NCBI GenBank assembly: GCA_021827525.1
Contig: JAKAVJ010000004.1
Span: 1-36,501 of the forward strand
DNA: 36,501 bases
Direction: 5' to 3'
Source of the DNA: Microcaldota archaeon
GTDB taxonomy: Archaea; Micrarchaeota; Micrarchaeia; Micrarchaeales; Micrarchaeaceae
Shown: positions 8,323-17,068 of the stretch, one piece after another
Layout: every line of letters starts with the position of its first letter
Numbering within the stretch: the first letter of the stretch is position 1
Position numbers and translations under genes: made by a program
The notes under the pieces: model-generated
What the model was told of the DNA's origin: nothing
Seen by the model: the letters and a program-made list of their open reading frames with translations, nothing else
The model's database searches: none

Positions 8323-9426
8323 TCATTCTGCCTTGTCCTTGCTGAATAGGTCGTCGAGGTCGAGGTCTGACTTGCTGCCGAAGCTCTTGATATCCCTCTT
8401 GAGGCCCGCCTCGGTATACTCCGGAAATTCCACCCCGCTTACAACAAGCATGATCCTTACTGCATCCTTCTGCAGCTCCTCGTCTATCCTAGCCCCCCAT
8501 TTCAGGAGCGCATCCTCGCTTATCCTGCTTGCGACTTCCTGGAATATGCCTTCCGCCTCGCGCAGGGTTAGGTTTGCGCCACCCACAATGTTGACCAGCG
8601 CCTTCTTGGCTGTCGAAAGGTCGACATCGAGCAGCGGGCTCTTCAGTGCGTTTTCCAGCGCTACCATCGCCCTTCCCGTGCCGTCGGTGGCGTTGAACCC
8701 CTCTCCCGTGCCTATTACTGCGTAGCCAGAATCCTTTATGACTGTCTTGAGGTCTGCGAAGTCTATGTTTACCAGCCCTGGCTTGGTTACCATCTCCACA
8801 ATGCCTTTCGTGGCATTGGCGAGTATCTCATCAGATACCCTGAATGCCATGTTGAGCGGAAGGTCCGGCGCCACTGTGAGCAGCTTGTCATTATGTATTA
8901 TTATCGTAGTGTCGGCCACCTTCCTTATTTTTGCGAGGCCTTCCAGCGCGTTTCTCATCCTTGTAGTTCCCTCGCTCGAGAATGGCAGCGTCACTATTGC
9001 GACAGTGAGCGCTCCAGCCTCCTTGGCCTCGTGCGCTATCGTCGCTATTGATCCCGTGCCTGTGCCCCCTCCCAAGCCGCATGTCACAAACACCATGTTG
9101 GCGTCGCCGAGCATGTGCCTTATTGCATCCTTGCTTTCGAGCGCCGCCTCTTCTCCTACTTTCACATCGCTGCCTGCTCCGAGACCGCGGGTGACCTTCT
9201 TTCCCAGGAGGAGCTTGCGCTCGGCCTTCGTCTTGACCAGGTGCGGCGCATCAGTGTTCATCGCTGTCAGCACTGCGCCATCCACCTTTATCTCGCTCAG
9301 CCTGTTTATTGTGTTGCTGCCGCTGCCTCCTGTGCCTACAACATATATCTTCGGCTTTGCGGTCTCTATGAATCTAAGTATCTCCTCATCGTCCGCGCTC
9401 AACGCATTATCAGGCACGCTTTCCAT
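8323..9426 (-). CDS. ftsZ: Cell division GTPase FtsZ
   Basis: Tubulin-like GTPase that forms the division ring. The protein shows the N-terminal nucleotide loop KIYVVGTGGSGSNTINRL, the tubulin signature GLGGGTGTGS, the NxDxP-type loop (AMNTDAPHL), the T7 synergy-loop region VNIDFADLKTVI and a short acidic tail (DLDLDDLFSKDKAE) in place of the bacterial C-terminal peptide. The ORF-track start is a TTG at 9453, but the ATG at 9426 has GTGAT three nt upstream, the same geometry as other genes here, giving 367 residues. It is convergent with the GH15-like gene and divergent from deoxyhypusine synthase across about 200 bp of AT-rich promoter DNA. I cannot tell FtsZ1 from FtsZ2. Confidence 0.96.
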   Translation of the reverse strand: MESVPDNALSADDEEILRFIETAKPKIYVVGTGGSGSNTINRLSEIKVDGAVLTAMNTDAPHLVKTKAERKLLLGKKVTRGLGAGSDVKVGEEAALESKDAIRHMLGDANMVFVTCGLGGGTGTGSIATIAHEAKEAGALTVAIVTLPFSSEGTTRMRNALEGLAKIRKVADTTIIIHNDKLLTVAPDLPLNMAFRVSDEILANATKGIVEMVTKPGLVNIDFADLKTVIKDSGYAVIGTGEGFNATDGTGRAMVALENALKSPLLDVDLSTAKKALVNIVGGANLTLREAEGIFQEVASRISEDALLKWGARIDEELQKDAVRIMLVVSGVEFPEYTEAGLKRDIKSFGSKSDLDLDDLFSKDKAE

Positions 9427-9625
9427 CAAATCACTGCTACAAAATATGTTCAAATATCTGGTTCAATATTGTTCACTCAATAATTTTAAGCTTTGTCAAA
9501 ATATCCCCAAATACTGTACATAAAAGTATTGGAGCGCAAGGCATAATAAAACTGCATATGATAAACAGCTGTCGTAATCAATAATGCATTGCGAATGCTT
9601 CATGATTCATATACCGGTGTTAGCG

Positions 9626-10591
9626 ATGGCAGACCAATCCGCGAAGAATATAAAGGACAAGATGCTGAAGCAAGGAGTCAAGGACATAAGGATAAAGAAG
9701 GGCATGAAAGTAGAAGAGCTCATAGAATCGATGTCGAAGATGGGCGGCTTCTCTGGCCAGAACATGGTAAACGGCATAGAAATAATAGGCAGCATGCTCA
9801 AGGACAAAGGTTCGTTCAACTTTCTCTCGTTCCCCGCTGACATAGTCGCTACAGGCCTGCGCGGTGTTCTTGCCGGGATGGTAAAGCACTTCGACGCCAT
9901 AATAACTACGTGCGGCACATTGGACCACGACATAGCGCGCGCGTTCAAGGGCAAGTACAGTGTTGGGGCTTTCGAGGCCGACGATGCTCGTTTGCACCAG
10001 CTCGGCATATACAGGCTCGGCAACGTATTCATAGAGAACAAGGAGTACGGACTCAAGCTCGAGGATTCATTCAACGAGATAATGGGCAAGATATACAGCG
10101 CCAAGGGGCATAAGACGGAGTACAGCCCTACTGAGCTTCTAAGCGAATTCGGCAAGTACATGACAGATGAAAATTCGATACTGCGCCAGGCTTACCTGCA
10201 CAAGGTCCCAGTGTTCGTACCCGGCATAGTGGACGGCGCCTTCGGCACGCAGCTTGCAATCTTCTCGCAGGATCACGATTTCAAGATGAACCTGCTAAAG
10301 GACGAGCTTCTTCTTAGTGACATATCATTCGATCACAAGGTTACCGGCGCCCTGATGATGGGAGGAGGGATAAGCAAGCACCATGTAATATGGTGGAACC
10401 AATTCAAAGGCGGCCTTGATTATGCCGTATACATAACGACAGCGACGCAGTTCGACGGCAGCCTGTCAGGGGCAAGGCTTACGGAAGCGGTCTCATGGGG
10501 CAAGATAAAGGAGAAGGCGAAATACGTGACGATTGACGGCGATGTCACTATAATACTGCCTGTGATGGCTGCAGCATTGGGTCTTTCGTGA
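9626..10591 (+). CDS. dys: Deoxyhypusine synthase
   Basis: Transfers the aminobutyl group of spermidine to a lysine of aIF5A with NAD as cofactor. The chain has FLSFPADIVATGLRGVL, ITTCGTLDHDIAR, VFVPGIVDGAFGTQ, the catalytic-lysine block MMGGGISKHHVIWWN and DYAVYITTATQFDGSLSGARLTEAVSWGKI. These are diagnostic, and the Lys in SKHH matches the enzyme-intermediate lysine of the human enzyme. I prefer the ATG at 9626 (321 residues) to the ORF-track ATG at 9584, because GGTG sits 6 nt upstream and the extra 14 residues are not family-like. The aIF5A gene is not in the window. Its stop lies 8 bp from the convergent beta-CASP gene. Confidence 0.95.
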   Translation: MADQSAKNIKDKMLKQGVKDIRIKKGMKVEELIESMSKMGGFSGQNMVNGIEIIGSMLKDKGSFNFLSFPADIVATGLRGVLAGMVKHFDAIITTCGTLDHDIARAFKGKYSVGAFEADDARLHQLGIYRLGNVFIENKEYGLKLEDSFNEIMGKIYSAKGHKTEYSPTELLSEFGKYMTDENSILRQAYLHKVPVFVPGIVDGAFGTQLAIFSQDHDFKMNLLKDELLLSDISFDHKVTGALMMGGGISKHHVIWWNQFKGGLDYAVYITTATQFDGSLSGARLTEAVSWGKIKEKAKYVTIDGDVTIILPVMAAALGLS

Positions 10592-10598
10592 CGATCGT

Positions 10599-11855
10599 CT
10601 ATCCACTGAATTCTAGGGTGTCTCCTATCTTGGGCGCGTAGGCATCGAACCCTTCGCCGCGCAGCTCTTCGGCTAGCTGCTTGGTCCTCTCTGCATCGCC
10701 GTGCACGCATACAACCGCATTGGGCGAGCTTTCGCGCACGAACCTGTGGAGGTCGGAGTTGCCCGCATGCGCCGAGAAATCGTATACGCTGACTGGCGTG
10801 CTTATCCTGAGCTTCTTCTTGTCTATAGTGACTATCCCTGTATCGACGAGGTTCCTGCCGTTGGTGCCTTCGACCTGGTATCCTGTTATGAATATCTTCG
10901 AGTAGTTGTTGAGCCTAGTCAGATAGCTTAACACAGGCCCTCCGTTCAGCATGCCTGCAGTTGTGAGCACTACTGATGGGCTGTTAAATACCTCTTTCCT
11001 CGCCCTGACATCGTCTATCCAATTCGCTGTCCTGATACCTTCGGAAAGCAGTTCGGGGTGGCTTATGAAGTCCTTGTGCTTTGCTACTATCTTCGTCGCC
11101 GCTCTGCACATGCCGTCCACATATGTGATATCTGCGAGGCCGTTCTTGTAGAGTATTGACAGCAATTCTTGGCTCCTGCCAACCGCAAAAGATGGTATTA
11201 GTGCAGTTCCGCCATCGTCAAGCACGCTCCTTATCTCTTCTACAAAGCGTTTTATCAAAGCATCTCTGTCCGGATGCTCTTTTGACTCGTATGTTGACTC
11301 CATTATGAGAAGGTCGCTCTTTACTATCTCTGCGCCGTCGTGCAGGGTTTGCGGGCCGAGCTTGAAGTCACCTGTATACACCACTCTTTTGTAGTCCTTT
11401 GCCTTGCTCCTCTCGAGTAGCGTTATCGCGCTGCCGCATATGTGTCCCGCATCGAACAGTTCAATGTCGTAGTCGCCGAATGCAAATCTCTTATGGTATC
11501 TCGACGGTACGTACTTGTTGTTGAACATATTGACCTGCCTCTTGTAATAGCCTAAATTGGTGTGCTGCTTCTTCGCTACATTTATTGCATCGTCAAGCAG
11601 CAGTGTGGAAAGCTCAAGCGTAGGTTCAGTACCGAACGCAGGCACATGCATGCTCTCATATAGTGCTGGAGCATATCCACTATGGTCGAGGTGGGCATGG
11701 CTGAGCACCAGCGCGTCTATCTTCGGCATTCCTACGGGATACTCGTTCTTGTGGTCTATCTTTATGCCGTAGTCGAACATCACCGATCTATCATCCTTCA
11801 TCAGTATGGAGGACCTTCCGACTTCCCTGGCTCCTCCAAAGAATTTAAGCTGCAT
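10599..11855 (-). CDS. Metallo-beta-lactamase/beta-CASP ribonuclease, aCPSF2-like
   Basis: A 418-residue RNA-processing nuclease with a beta-CASP insert. Motif 2 is SHAHLDHSG. Further metal ligands are in FDAGHICGSA and YTGDFKLG, with LIMESTYESKEH, PSFAVGRSQELL, the beta-CASP motif region TTAGMLNGGPVL, and the C-terminal DFSAHAGNSDLHRFV and CVHGDAERT. No N-terminal KH domains are present, so it belongs with the KH-less archaeal CPSF homologues (aCPSF2) and not with the transcription-termination factor aCPSF1. Likely substrates are RNA 3' ends. It is divergent from the membrane-anchored winged-helix gene. Confidence 0.9.
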   Translation of the reverse strand: MQLKFFGGAREVGRSSILMKDDRSVMFDYGIKIDHKNEYPVGMPKIDALVLSHAHLDHSGYAPALYESMHVPAFGTEPTLELSTLLLDDAINVAKKQHTNLGYYKRQVNMFNNKYVPSRYHKRFAFGDYDIELFDAGHICGSAITLLERSKAKDYKRVVYTGDFKLGPQTLHDGAEIVKSDLLIMESTYESKEHPDRDALIKRFVEEIRSVLDDGGTALIPSFAVGRSQELLSILYKNGLADITYVDGMCRAATKIVAKHKDFISHPELLSEGIRTANWIDDVRARKEVFNSPSVVLTTAGMLNGGPVLSYLTRLNNYSKIFITGYQVEGTNGRNLVDTGIVTIDKKKLRISTPVSVYDFSAHAGNSDLHRFVRESSPNAVVCVHGDAERTKQLAEELRGEGFDAYAPKIGDTLEFSG

Positions 11856-11925
11856 ATATTTTCCTCTGTGCGCAAAAAGAGATCATCTTATTATTGCATA
11901 TGTCCCATAATAAGTTTTTTTGACA

Positions 11926-11936
11926 ATATATATAAA
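11926..11936 (+). promoter_or_regulatory. TATA box for the tandem winged-helix gene
   Basis: ATATATATAAA lies 35-45 bp upstream of the preferred ATG at 11971. With archaeal TATA-to-start spacing of about 25 bp, transcription would begin near 11955-11960, just ahead of the GGTG at 11962. This argues against the ORF-track start at 11920, which would lie upstream of the TATA box. Confidence 0.65.
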
Positions 11937-11970
11937 CATTCTTATCGATATCACTTTATGCGGTGCTTGC

Positions 11971-12744
11971 ATGGCTGACGAACCAAATTTCATAGACCTT
12001 TTTGCATTGACAAAGATAACCCCGCAGACGGTGGTGGAGAAATTCGGCACATCGATAAACTCGTCGTTTTTCGATGCATCAAACATACTTGGAGGCCTCA
12101 AGATAAAGGGGCTGATAGATTTTACCACGGTGTTCGGTGGCCAGAACTCGATTGCGATAACAGACCTAGGGCACAAGCTCCTTGATGAGGCAACGGCAAA
12201 GGTGAACCTTCCGCTGGACCATCTGGACATAGCGATACTCGTGCAGCTCTCTGGAGGCAAGAGGTCCCTCAACGACCTGACAAACACGTTAAACATCATG
12301 CCAAAGGACCTTTCGATGCACCTCTATAAGATGATGCAGCAGGGATTCCTTTCTGCAGAATTCAGAAACGGGGTACTTAACCTCATGCTGTCTGAAAAGG
12401 GTTTCATGCAGGCCAAGGCCGGTCTTCCTACGGCGCAGCCGCAGCCAGCTCCTCAGCCAGTCGGACCGCAGGGACTGCAGCAGGCAGGCATCCAGAACCA
12501 GCCGACAATGCCACAGCAGGCGCAGCCGGTCCATGCAGCGCCCCAGCAAAATATCCAATATGCCGCTGCGCAGCCGCCACCTGCCGAAGCAACTGCGATG
12601 CAGCAGCAACCGCAAGGCAACGTGGAAGAGATGGCGCAGCAGCTGCAGCAGTCAAAGAAAAGCCGCAAGGGCATCACTGCTGTCGTGGTAATCATAATAG
12701 TGATTATAGCAGTGCTGCTGCTTTACATGTTAAAGCTCATATAA
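11971..12744 (+). CDS. Tandem winged-helix protein with Pro/Gln-rich linker and C-terminal membrane anchor
   Basis: A 257-residue protein of unknown function. Residues 1-75 and 80-145 look like two winged-helix domains: each has a recognition-helix region followed by a wing ending in a conserved pattern (IAITDLGHKLLDEA, LMLSEKGFMQAKA). About residues 148-225 are strongly Pro/Gln/Ala-rich. A basic patch (SKKSRKG) then precedes a C-terminal hydrophobic helix (VVVIIIVIIAVLLLYM), giving a tail-anchored topology with the DNA-binding domains in the cytosol. The ATG at 11971 is preferred because it has GGTG 5 nt upstream and lies after the TATA box. It is followed 19 bp later by the acyl-CoA synthetase operon, so it could regulate that operon, but this is only positional inference. 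Confidence 0.8.
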   Translation: MADEPNFIDLFALTKITPQTVVEKFGTSINSSFFDASNILGGLKIKGLIDFTTVFGGQNSIAITDLGHKLLDEATAKVNLPLDHLDIAILVQLSGGKRSLNDLTNTLNIMPKDLSMHLYKMMQQGFLSAEFRNGVLNLMLSEKGFMQAKAGLPTAQPQPAPQPVGPQGLQQAGIQNQPTMPQQAQPVHAAPQQNIQYAAAQPPPAEATAMQQQPQGNVEEMAQQLQQSKKSRKGITAVVVIIIVIIAVLLLYMLKLI

Positions 12745-12763
12745 GAGCACACATAGGGATTGA

Positions 12764-13381
12764 ATGGCGGGATTGGTAGAATATATGGAAGCCTACAGGC
12801 TAATGAAAAAATACGGGATAAAGACAGTGCAGAGCGCGTATGTTTCGAGCGCGGCGCAGGCAATCAAGTTTGCAGCAGGCGAGCCAATAGTGCTCAAGGC
12901 GATATCAGGCAAGGCGCTGCACAAGACAAAGAGCGGCCTTGTAGAGCTGAACCTCACAGGGGACAGCCAGATATCGGCAGCTTTCACACACCTGACGAAG
13001 GCTGCAGAAAAGTACAAGCCGTATAAGATACTCGCGCAGCACATGGTGCCCCAAGGAATAGAAGTGATAATGGGCGGAAGGGAGGACGCGCAGTTCGGCA
13101 AGCTGATACTGTTCGGCTTAGGCGGAATATACGTGGAGACATTCAAGGATGTGTCTATAAGGGTGTGCCCGATAAGGAAGACCGATGCCCAGTCAATGCT
13201 TGACGACCTCAAGTCAAAGAGCATAATAGCTAAGGATGCGAAGAGCGCTTCGATGCTCGAAGAGCTTCTGATGAAAGTATCAAGGATGCTCGTAGAGAAC
13301 GACATCAAGGAGTTGGACCTGAACCCGCTGATACTGCATGACGGCACATACGATGCCGTGGACCTGAGAATCCTGAAATAG
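12764..13381 (+). CDS. acdB: ADP-forming acetyl/acyl-CoA synthetase, beta subunit (ATP-grasp)
   Basis: Small subunit of the archaeal ADP-forming acyl-CoA synthetase, which turns acyl-CoA, ADP and phosphate into acid, CoA and ATP. The 205 residues form an ATP-grasp domain: EYMEAYRLMKKYGI at the start, PIVLKAISGKALHKTKSG with nucleotide-binding lysines, GIEVIMGGREDAQFGKLILFGLGGIYVE, the conserved RVCPI, and the terminal ELDLNPLIL. It is slightly shorter than typical (about 230 aa), mainly at the N-terminus. Its stop is 8 bp before the alpha-subunit start, in the usual split beta-alpha arrangement. Confidence 0.93.
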   Translation: MAGLVEYMEAYRLMKKYGIKTVQSAYVSSAAQAIKFAAGEPIVLKAISGKALHKTKSGLVELNLTGDSQISAAFTHLTKAAEKYKPYKILAQHMVPQGIEVIMGGREDAQFGKLILFGLGGIYVETFKDVSIRVCPIRKTDAQSMLDDLKSKSIIAKDAKSASMLEELLMKVSRMLVENDIKELDLNPLILHDGTYDAVDLRILK

Positions 13382-13389
13382 GTGATTTA

Positions 13390-14799
13390 TTGGACAAGAA
13401 GAACGAATCTTACAAGGTAAAAAGCTTCGAGTACATGATGCACCCGAAGAGCGTTGCGATAATAGGCGCGTCGAACAACCCTGACAAGGTCGGCCACGTG
13501 ATACTGCAGAACTACCTCGATGTCGGCTATTCCGGGAAGCTCTACCCAATAAACATAAATGCTAACGGCAGCATAATGGGGCTCAGGTCATACAAGAGCG
13601 TCCTGGATGTCAAGAGCGACATAGACCTTGCCGTGGTAGCTATACCTGCGCAGCTCGTGCCCAAGGCACTAGAAGAATGCGGCAGGGCGAAGGTAAAGAC
13701 CACGATAATAGTAAGCGGCGGGTTCGCTGAGGTCGGTGAAGTCGATCTGCAGGATAAGCTCCTAGAGATAGCAAAAAGGTACAAGTTCACCATATTGGGC
13801 CCCAACTGCCTTGGAGTAATGGATCCAAAGTCGCGCGTCGATACGCTGTTCTTGCCTACATATAAGATAGACAGACCCAGGATAGGCGGAGTGAGCTTTG
13901 CGTCGCAGAGTGGCGCAGTCGGCAGCTCTGTACTCGACATGATAGCGCACGAGGGATTTGGCCTATCAAAATTCATATCATACGGCAATGCGATTGACCT
14001 GGATGAAGTGGATATACTAGACTATCTAGCGAAGGACAAGGAAACAAAGGTCATAGTGTTCTATATGGAAGGCGTGAAGCGCGGCAAGGATTTCATAGAG
14101 GTTGCAAAGAGGGCCACGCTGGAGAAGCCAGTCATAGTGATAAAGGGAGGCACTACGGAAGCCGGCGCAACGGCTGCGCATTCGCACACCGCATCGCTTG
14201 CCGGCAACTATGAAGCCTACGAGGCCGTGTTCAAGCAGTTCGGCATAATCAAGGCCGAGAGCCTGGACGACCTGCTGAACTTCTCTAAGATATTTGACAC
14301 GCAGCCGCTTGCCAAGGGCAACCGCGTCGCGATAATAACCAACGGAGGAGGCACAGGCGTGCTGGCAACGGATTCCCTATACAACAACAACCTGGTCCTG
14401 CCGCAGCTTTCGAAGGACTCAAGCACCAAGCTGCGTGCAGCGATGCCTCCTATAGTAAACATACGCCTGCCGCTGGATATGGCCGGAGACGCTGACGACA
14501 AGAGGTTCAACGTAGCCCTCGATGTGATAGGCAACGACCCCAACGTAGATGCTATAATGGCTATAGTGCTTTTCCAGACGCCAGGAGCGGACTCGAGGGT
14601 GGCGGCGAGCATAATGCACCACGGCGCCACGATAAACAAGCCCATAGTGGTGGTCAGCCCCGGAGGCAACTATACGCAGGCGCATGTGAATATGATGGAG
14701 AGCTCCGGCATACCTGTATATACGTCGCCAGAGAGTGCTGCAAGGGCGCTCGATGCGCTGGTTAAATATTCCAGATACAAGCTTGCAAGGGGTAGATGA
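13390..14799 (+). CDS. acdA: ADP-forming acetyl/acyl-CoA synthetase, alpha subunit
   Basis: Large subunit with the CoA-binding Rossmann domain (HPKSVAIIGASNNPDKVGHVILQN), the succinyl-CoA ligase-like domain (GPNCLGVMDP, SFASQSGAVGSSVLDM) and the phosphohistidine site in HSHTASLAGNYEAYEAVF, matching the catalytic His region of Pyrococcus ACD. The 469-residue length is standard. The start is a TTG with AGGTGAT three nt upstream, overlapping the acdB stop region; the ATG at 13435 would remove part of the N-terminus. It is followed 1 bp later by the aminotransferase gene, so the three form one operon for substrate-level ATP synthesis from amino-acid-derived acyl-CoA. Confidence 0.95.
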   Translation: MDKKNESYKVKSFEYMMHPKSVAIIGASNNPDKVGHVILQNYLDVGYSGKLYPININANGSIMGLRSYKSVLDVKSDIDLAVVAIPAQLVPKALEECGRAKVKTTIIVSGGFAEVGEVDLQDKLLEIAKRYKFTILGPNCLGVMDPKSRVDTLFLPTYKIDRPRIGGVSFASQSGAVGSSVLDMIAHEGFGLSKFISYGNAIDLDEVDILDYLAKDKETKVIVFYMEGVKRGKDFIEVAKRATLEKPVIVIKGGTTEAGATAAHSHTASLAGNYEAYEAVFKQFGIIKAESLDDLLNFSKIFDTQPLAKGNRVAIITNGGGTGVLATDSLYNNNLVLPQLSKDSSTKLRAAMPPIVNIRLPLDMAGDADDKRFNVALDVIGNDPNVDAIMAIVLFQTPGADSRVAASIMHHGATINKPIVVVSPGGNYTQAHVNMMESSGIPVYTSPESAARALDALVKYSRYKLARGR

Positions 14800-14800
14800 A

Positions 14801-16129
14801 ATGGTAAAGATAGGAGACAGGACTAGACGCGTAATCGCCAGGGACAAGAAGGTATTCCTGACAACCACAAGAGAGGTTTATCCATTTGTTGCTGATCACG
14901 GAAACGGCGATTTCGTTTACGACTTCGAAGGCAACAAGTTCCTCGATTTCTCCAGCTTCATATCGGTGTACAACCTAGGCGTCAATGGCACTCCCGAGAT
15001 CAGGAAGGCCGTCATAGAGCAGGCAGGCAAGCTGATGCATTCGGCGTTCACCGATTATTATGCCGAGCTTCCTGTCGAGTTCGCTGAGAACCTGTTGAAG
15101 CTAATGCCTTCGGGCTTCGGGAAGATGTTCCTCTCCAACTCCGGGACCGAAGCGAACGAAGCAGCGATAAAATTCTCAAAGCTCTTCACGGATAGGCAAT
15201 ACTTGATGGCTTTCTACAATGCTTTCCACGGAAGGAGCACAGGATCGCTTGCACTGACCGCGTCGAAGACCGTGCAGCGCGAGCATTTCGGCCCGTTTTC
15301 AGATACCGTCCATGTGCCATATGCCTACTGCTACCGCTGCCCGCTGAAGCAGACATACCCTGATTGCGGATTTGCATGCATAGATTACATAAAGAAATAT
15401 CCGCTGAGCAAGGAGGTATCCGGTAAGGAAATCGCCGCATTTGTCTTCGAGCCGATACAGGGCGAAGGAGGGTATGTGGTGCCGCCCATGGACTACTTCA
15501 AGGAGATAAAGAAGCTCGCGGACGACTACGGCATGCTGCTCATAGACGACGAGGTGCAGGCCGGCTATATGCGCACTGGCAAGTTCCTCGCACTCGACAA
15601 CTTCGGCATAAAAGCCGACATATACACGATGGCGAAGGCTGTTGGAGGGGGCATGCCGCTAGGCGTTACAGTTACGAGCACATCGCTTGGCGACATACCG
15701 TCTGGCAGCCACGCCACGACATTCGGCGGCAACCTGGTATCGATAGCGGCAGCTAATGCTTCGATAAAGTACATACTCAGCAACAAGCAGAAGATCAGCA
15801 GGGAAGTAGTGCAGAAAGGCGCGCTCATGATGAAGAGGCTCGTGCAGATGAAGGAGGATTACGAGATAATAGGCGATGTCAGGGGCATAGGGCTGATGAT
15901 TGGCGTAGAGCTCGTAAAGGACAAAAAGTCAAAGGTGCCTGCGGTCAAGGAACGCGAAGGCATACTGAACAACCTGTTCCAGAGCGGAATGCTGGTTCTC
16001 CCTGCCGGCGAGTCATCCATACGCCTTATACCTCCATTGACGATAAGCTACGAGAACCTGGAGAAAGGCATGGACCTGTTCGAAAGCGCGATCGCGAAAG
16101 CATCAAAGCGGAACGGCATGCCGCGCTGA
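14801..16129 (+). CDS. Class III PLP-dependent aminotransferase (GABA/ornithine aminotransferase or amino-acid racemase-like)
   Basis: Fold-type I PLP enzyme of 442 residues. Landmarks are FLSNSGTEANEAAIK, AFYNAFHGRSTGSLALT, FEPIQGEGGYVVPP, LLIDDEVQAGYMRTG with the PLP-ring Asp, and the Schiff-base lysine in TMAKAVGGGMPLG. The cysteine-rich insert YAYCYRCPLKQTYPDCGFACIDYI is typical of the Thermococcales group that includes ornithine delta-aminotransferase and branched-chain amino-acid racemases, so the substrate cannot be fixed from sequence. The ORF track begins inside acdA; the ATG at 14801, one base after the acdA stop, is preferred. Proline dehydrogenase is encoded convergently next door, which would fit a role in proline/ornithine metabolism. 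Confidence 0.9.
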   Translation: MVKIGDRTRRVIARDKKVFLTTTREVYPFVADHGNGDFVYDFEGNKFLDFSSFISVYNLGVNGTPEIRKAVIEQAGKLMHSAFTDYYAELPVEFAENLLKLMPSGFGKMFLSNSGTEANEAAIKFSKLFTDRQYLMAFYNAFHGRSTGSLALTASKTVQREHFGPFSDTVHVPYAYCYRCPLKQTYPDCGFACIDYIKKYPLSKEVSGKEIAAFVFEPIQGEGGYVVPPMDYFKEIKKLADDYGMLLIDDEVQAGYMRTGKFLALDNFGIKADIYTMAKAVGGGMPLGVTVTSTSLGDIPSGSHATTFGGNLVSIAAANASIKYILSNKQKISREVVQKGALMMKRLVQMKEDYEIIGDVRGIGLMIGVELVKDKKSKVPAVKEREGILNNLFQSGMLVLPAGESSIRLIPPLTISYENLEKGMDLFESAIAKASKRNGMPR

Positions 16130-16149
16130 ATGCGTCAACGGCAGGTCAG

Positions 16150-17043
16150 CTAGGCATCGATACTCTGCCTCTTCATAAGCGACCTTAGTATTAGGGACGT
16201 GTGGCCCGCCTCTGTTAGCCTCCTGTATGAATATGCAACCCAATCCGGGCCGAAAGGCACGTAGATATTCATGTCTTCGCCTGACCCAGCCAATCTCACC
16301 GCCTCCCTGTTCATTATGCCTTTCAGCATGCCCAGCATCGCCCGCTTTTTGCTCCTTTTCTCAAGGCGCATCGCTTTGCTTATCATGTTCATGTCATGTG
16401 TTGCAATCATGAAAGCGCTTGCATGCCCGAAAAGGTAGTCCATCATGCTGCTATAGTGCTTTGTGACCTCGGCACGCGACTGGAACGCTATATCGCGCGG
16501 TTCGGTGTATGCGCCTTTCACCAGCCTTATAATGCCTCCGTCCCCGACGATCCGCTTCTCATCATCCATGCTCCTCCTGAGGTACGATTGTATGCATATG
16601 CCCGTATTGCCATATTTGATTGAGCGCCTGTAGAGCTCTATAGTACTGTCCACGGTATCGTGCTCCTCCATGTCCAGCCATACGAATATCCCATTCTTCT
16701 TGGCAGCCCTTGTGATTTTCAGGTAGTTGCGTTCCAATTCCTTCTCGCTCACGAGCAGGCCTAGCTGCGACGGCTTTACAGAGAGCGAAGCGCTGAGCCT
16801 CATTCCTGAGATACTGTTAATCAGGTACATATAGTTGGATACGGTGCTGTCTATCTTTGCCTTGGACCTGTAGGCTTCGCCCAAATTGTTCAGGATAGCC
16901 TTTATGCCCCTGCTGTTGAAAGCCTTTGCATCTTTGAGCGCGTCGTCCGCACGCGTGCCTGCAATCCATCTGCCTGCGACAAGTCTTGCCGCAGCCCTGC
17001 TCAGCATGCTATCCAATCTCTCACAATGTAGTATCAGAGACAA
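16150..17043 (-). CDS. Proline dehydrogenase (PRODH, FAD-dependent)
   Basis: Oxidises proline to pyrroline-5-carboxylate with FAD in a TIM barrel. The diagnostic sequences are AARLVAGRWIAGTRADDAL, LSVKPSQLGLLVSE, VWLDMEEHDTVDSTIELYRR, GIIRLVKGAYTEP, IATHD and the C-terminal YVPFGPDWVAYSYRRLTE, which carries the substrate-binding Arg pair (YRR). It is a stand-alone protein of 297 residues, not a PutA fusion, and no P5C dehydrogenase is in the window. The start is a TTG at 17043 with AGGTATT upstream; an ATG at 17007 would cut into the conserved N-terminal helix. It is the last gene of a four-gene minus-strand operon and converges with the aminotransferase. Confidence 0.93.
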   Translation of the reverse strand: MSLILHCERLDSMLSRAAARLVAGRWIAGTRADDALKDAKAFNSRGIKAILNNLGEAYRSKAKIDSTVSNYMYLINSISGMRLSASLSVKPSQLGLLVSEKELERNYLKITRAAKKNGIFVWLDMEEHDTVDSTIELYRRSIKYGNTGICIQSYLRRSMDDEKRIVGDGGIIRLVKGAYTEPRDIAFQSRAEVTKHYSSMMDYLFGHASAFMIATHDMNMISKAMRLEKRSKKRAMLGMLKGIMNREAVRLAGSGEDMNIYVPFGPDWVAYSYRRLTEAGHTSLILRSLMKRQSIDA

Positions 17044-17068
17044 GGAATAATACCTTTTCTAAAAAGCG

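Noticed and set aside
8738-9523. 261-aa plus-strand ORF opposite ftsZ
   Set aside because: Shadow of FtsZ; composition is a Ser/Pro/Leu-rich antisense artefact and no start signal is present.
12428-12695. Antisense ORFs opposite the Pro/Gln-rich linker
   Set aside because: Low-complexity CAG-rich DNA is open in several frames; only the plus-strand frame joins folded domains and a membrane helix.
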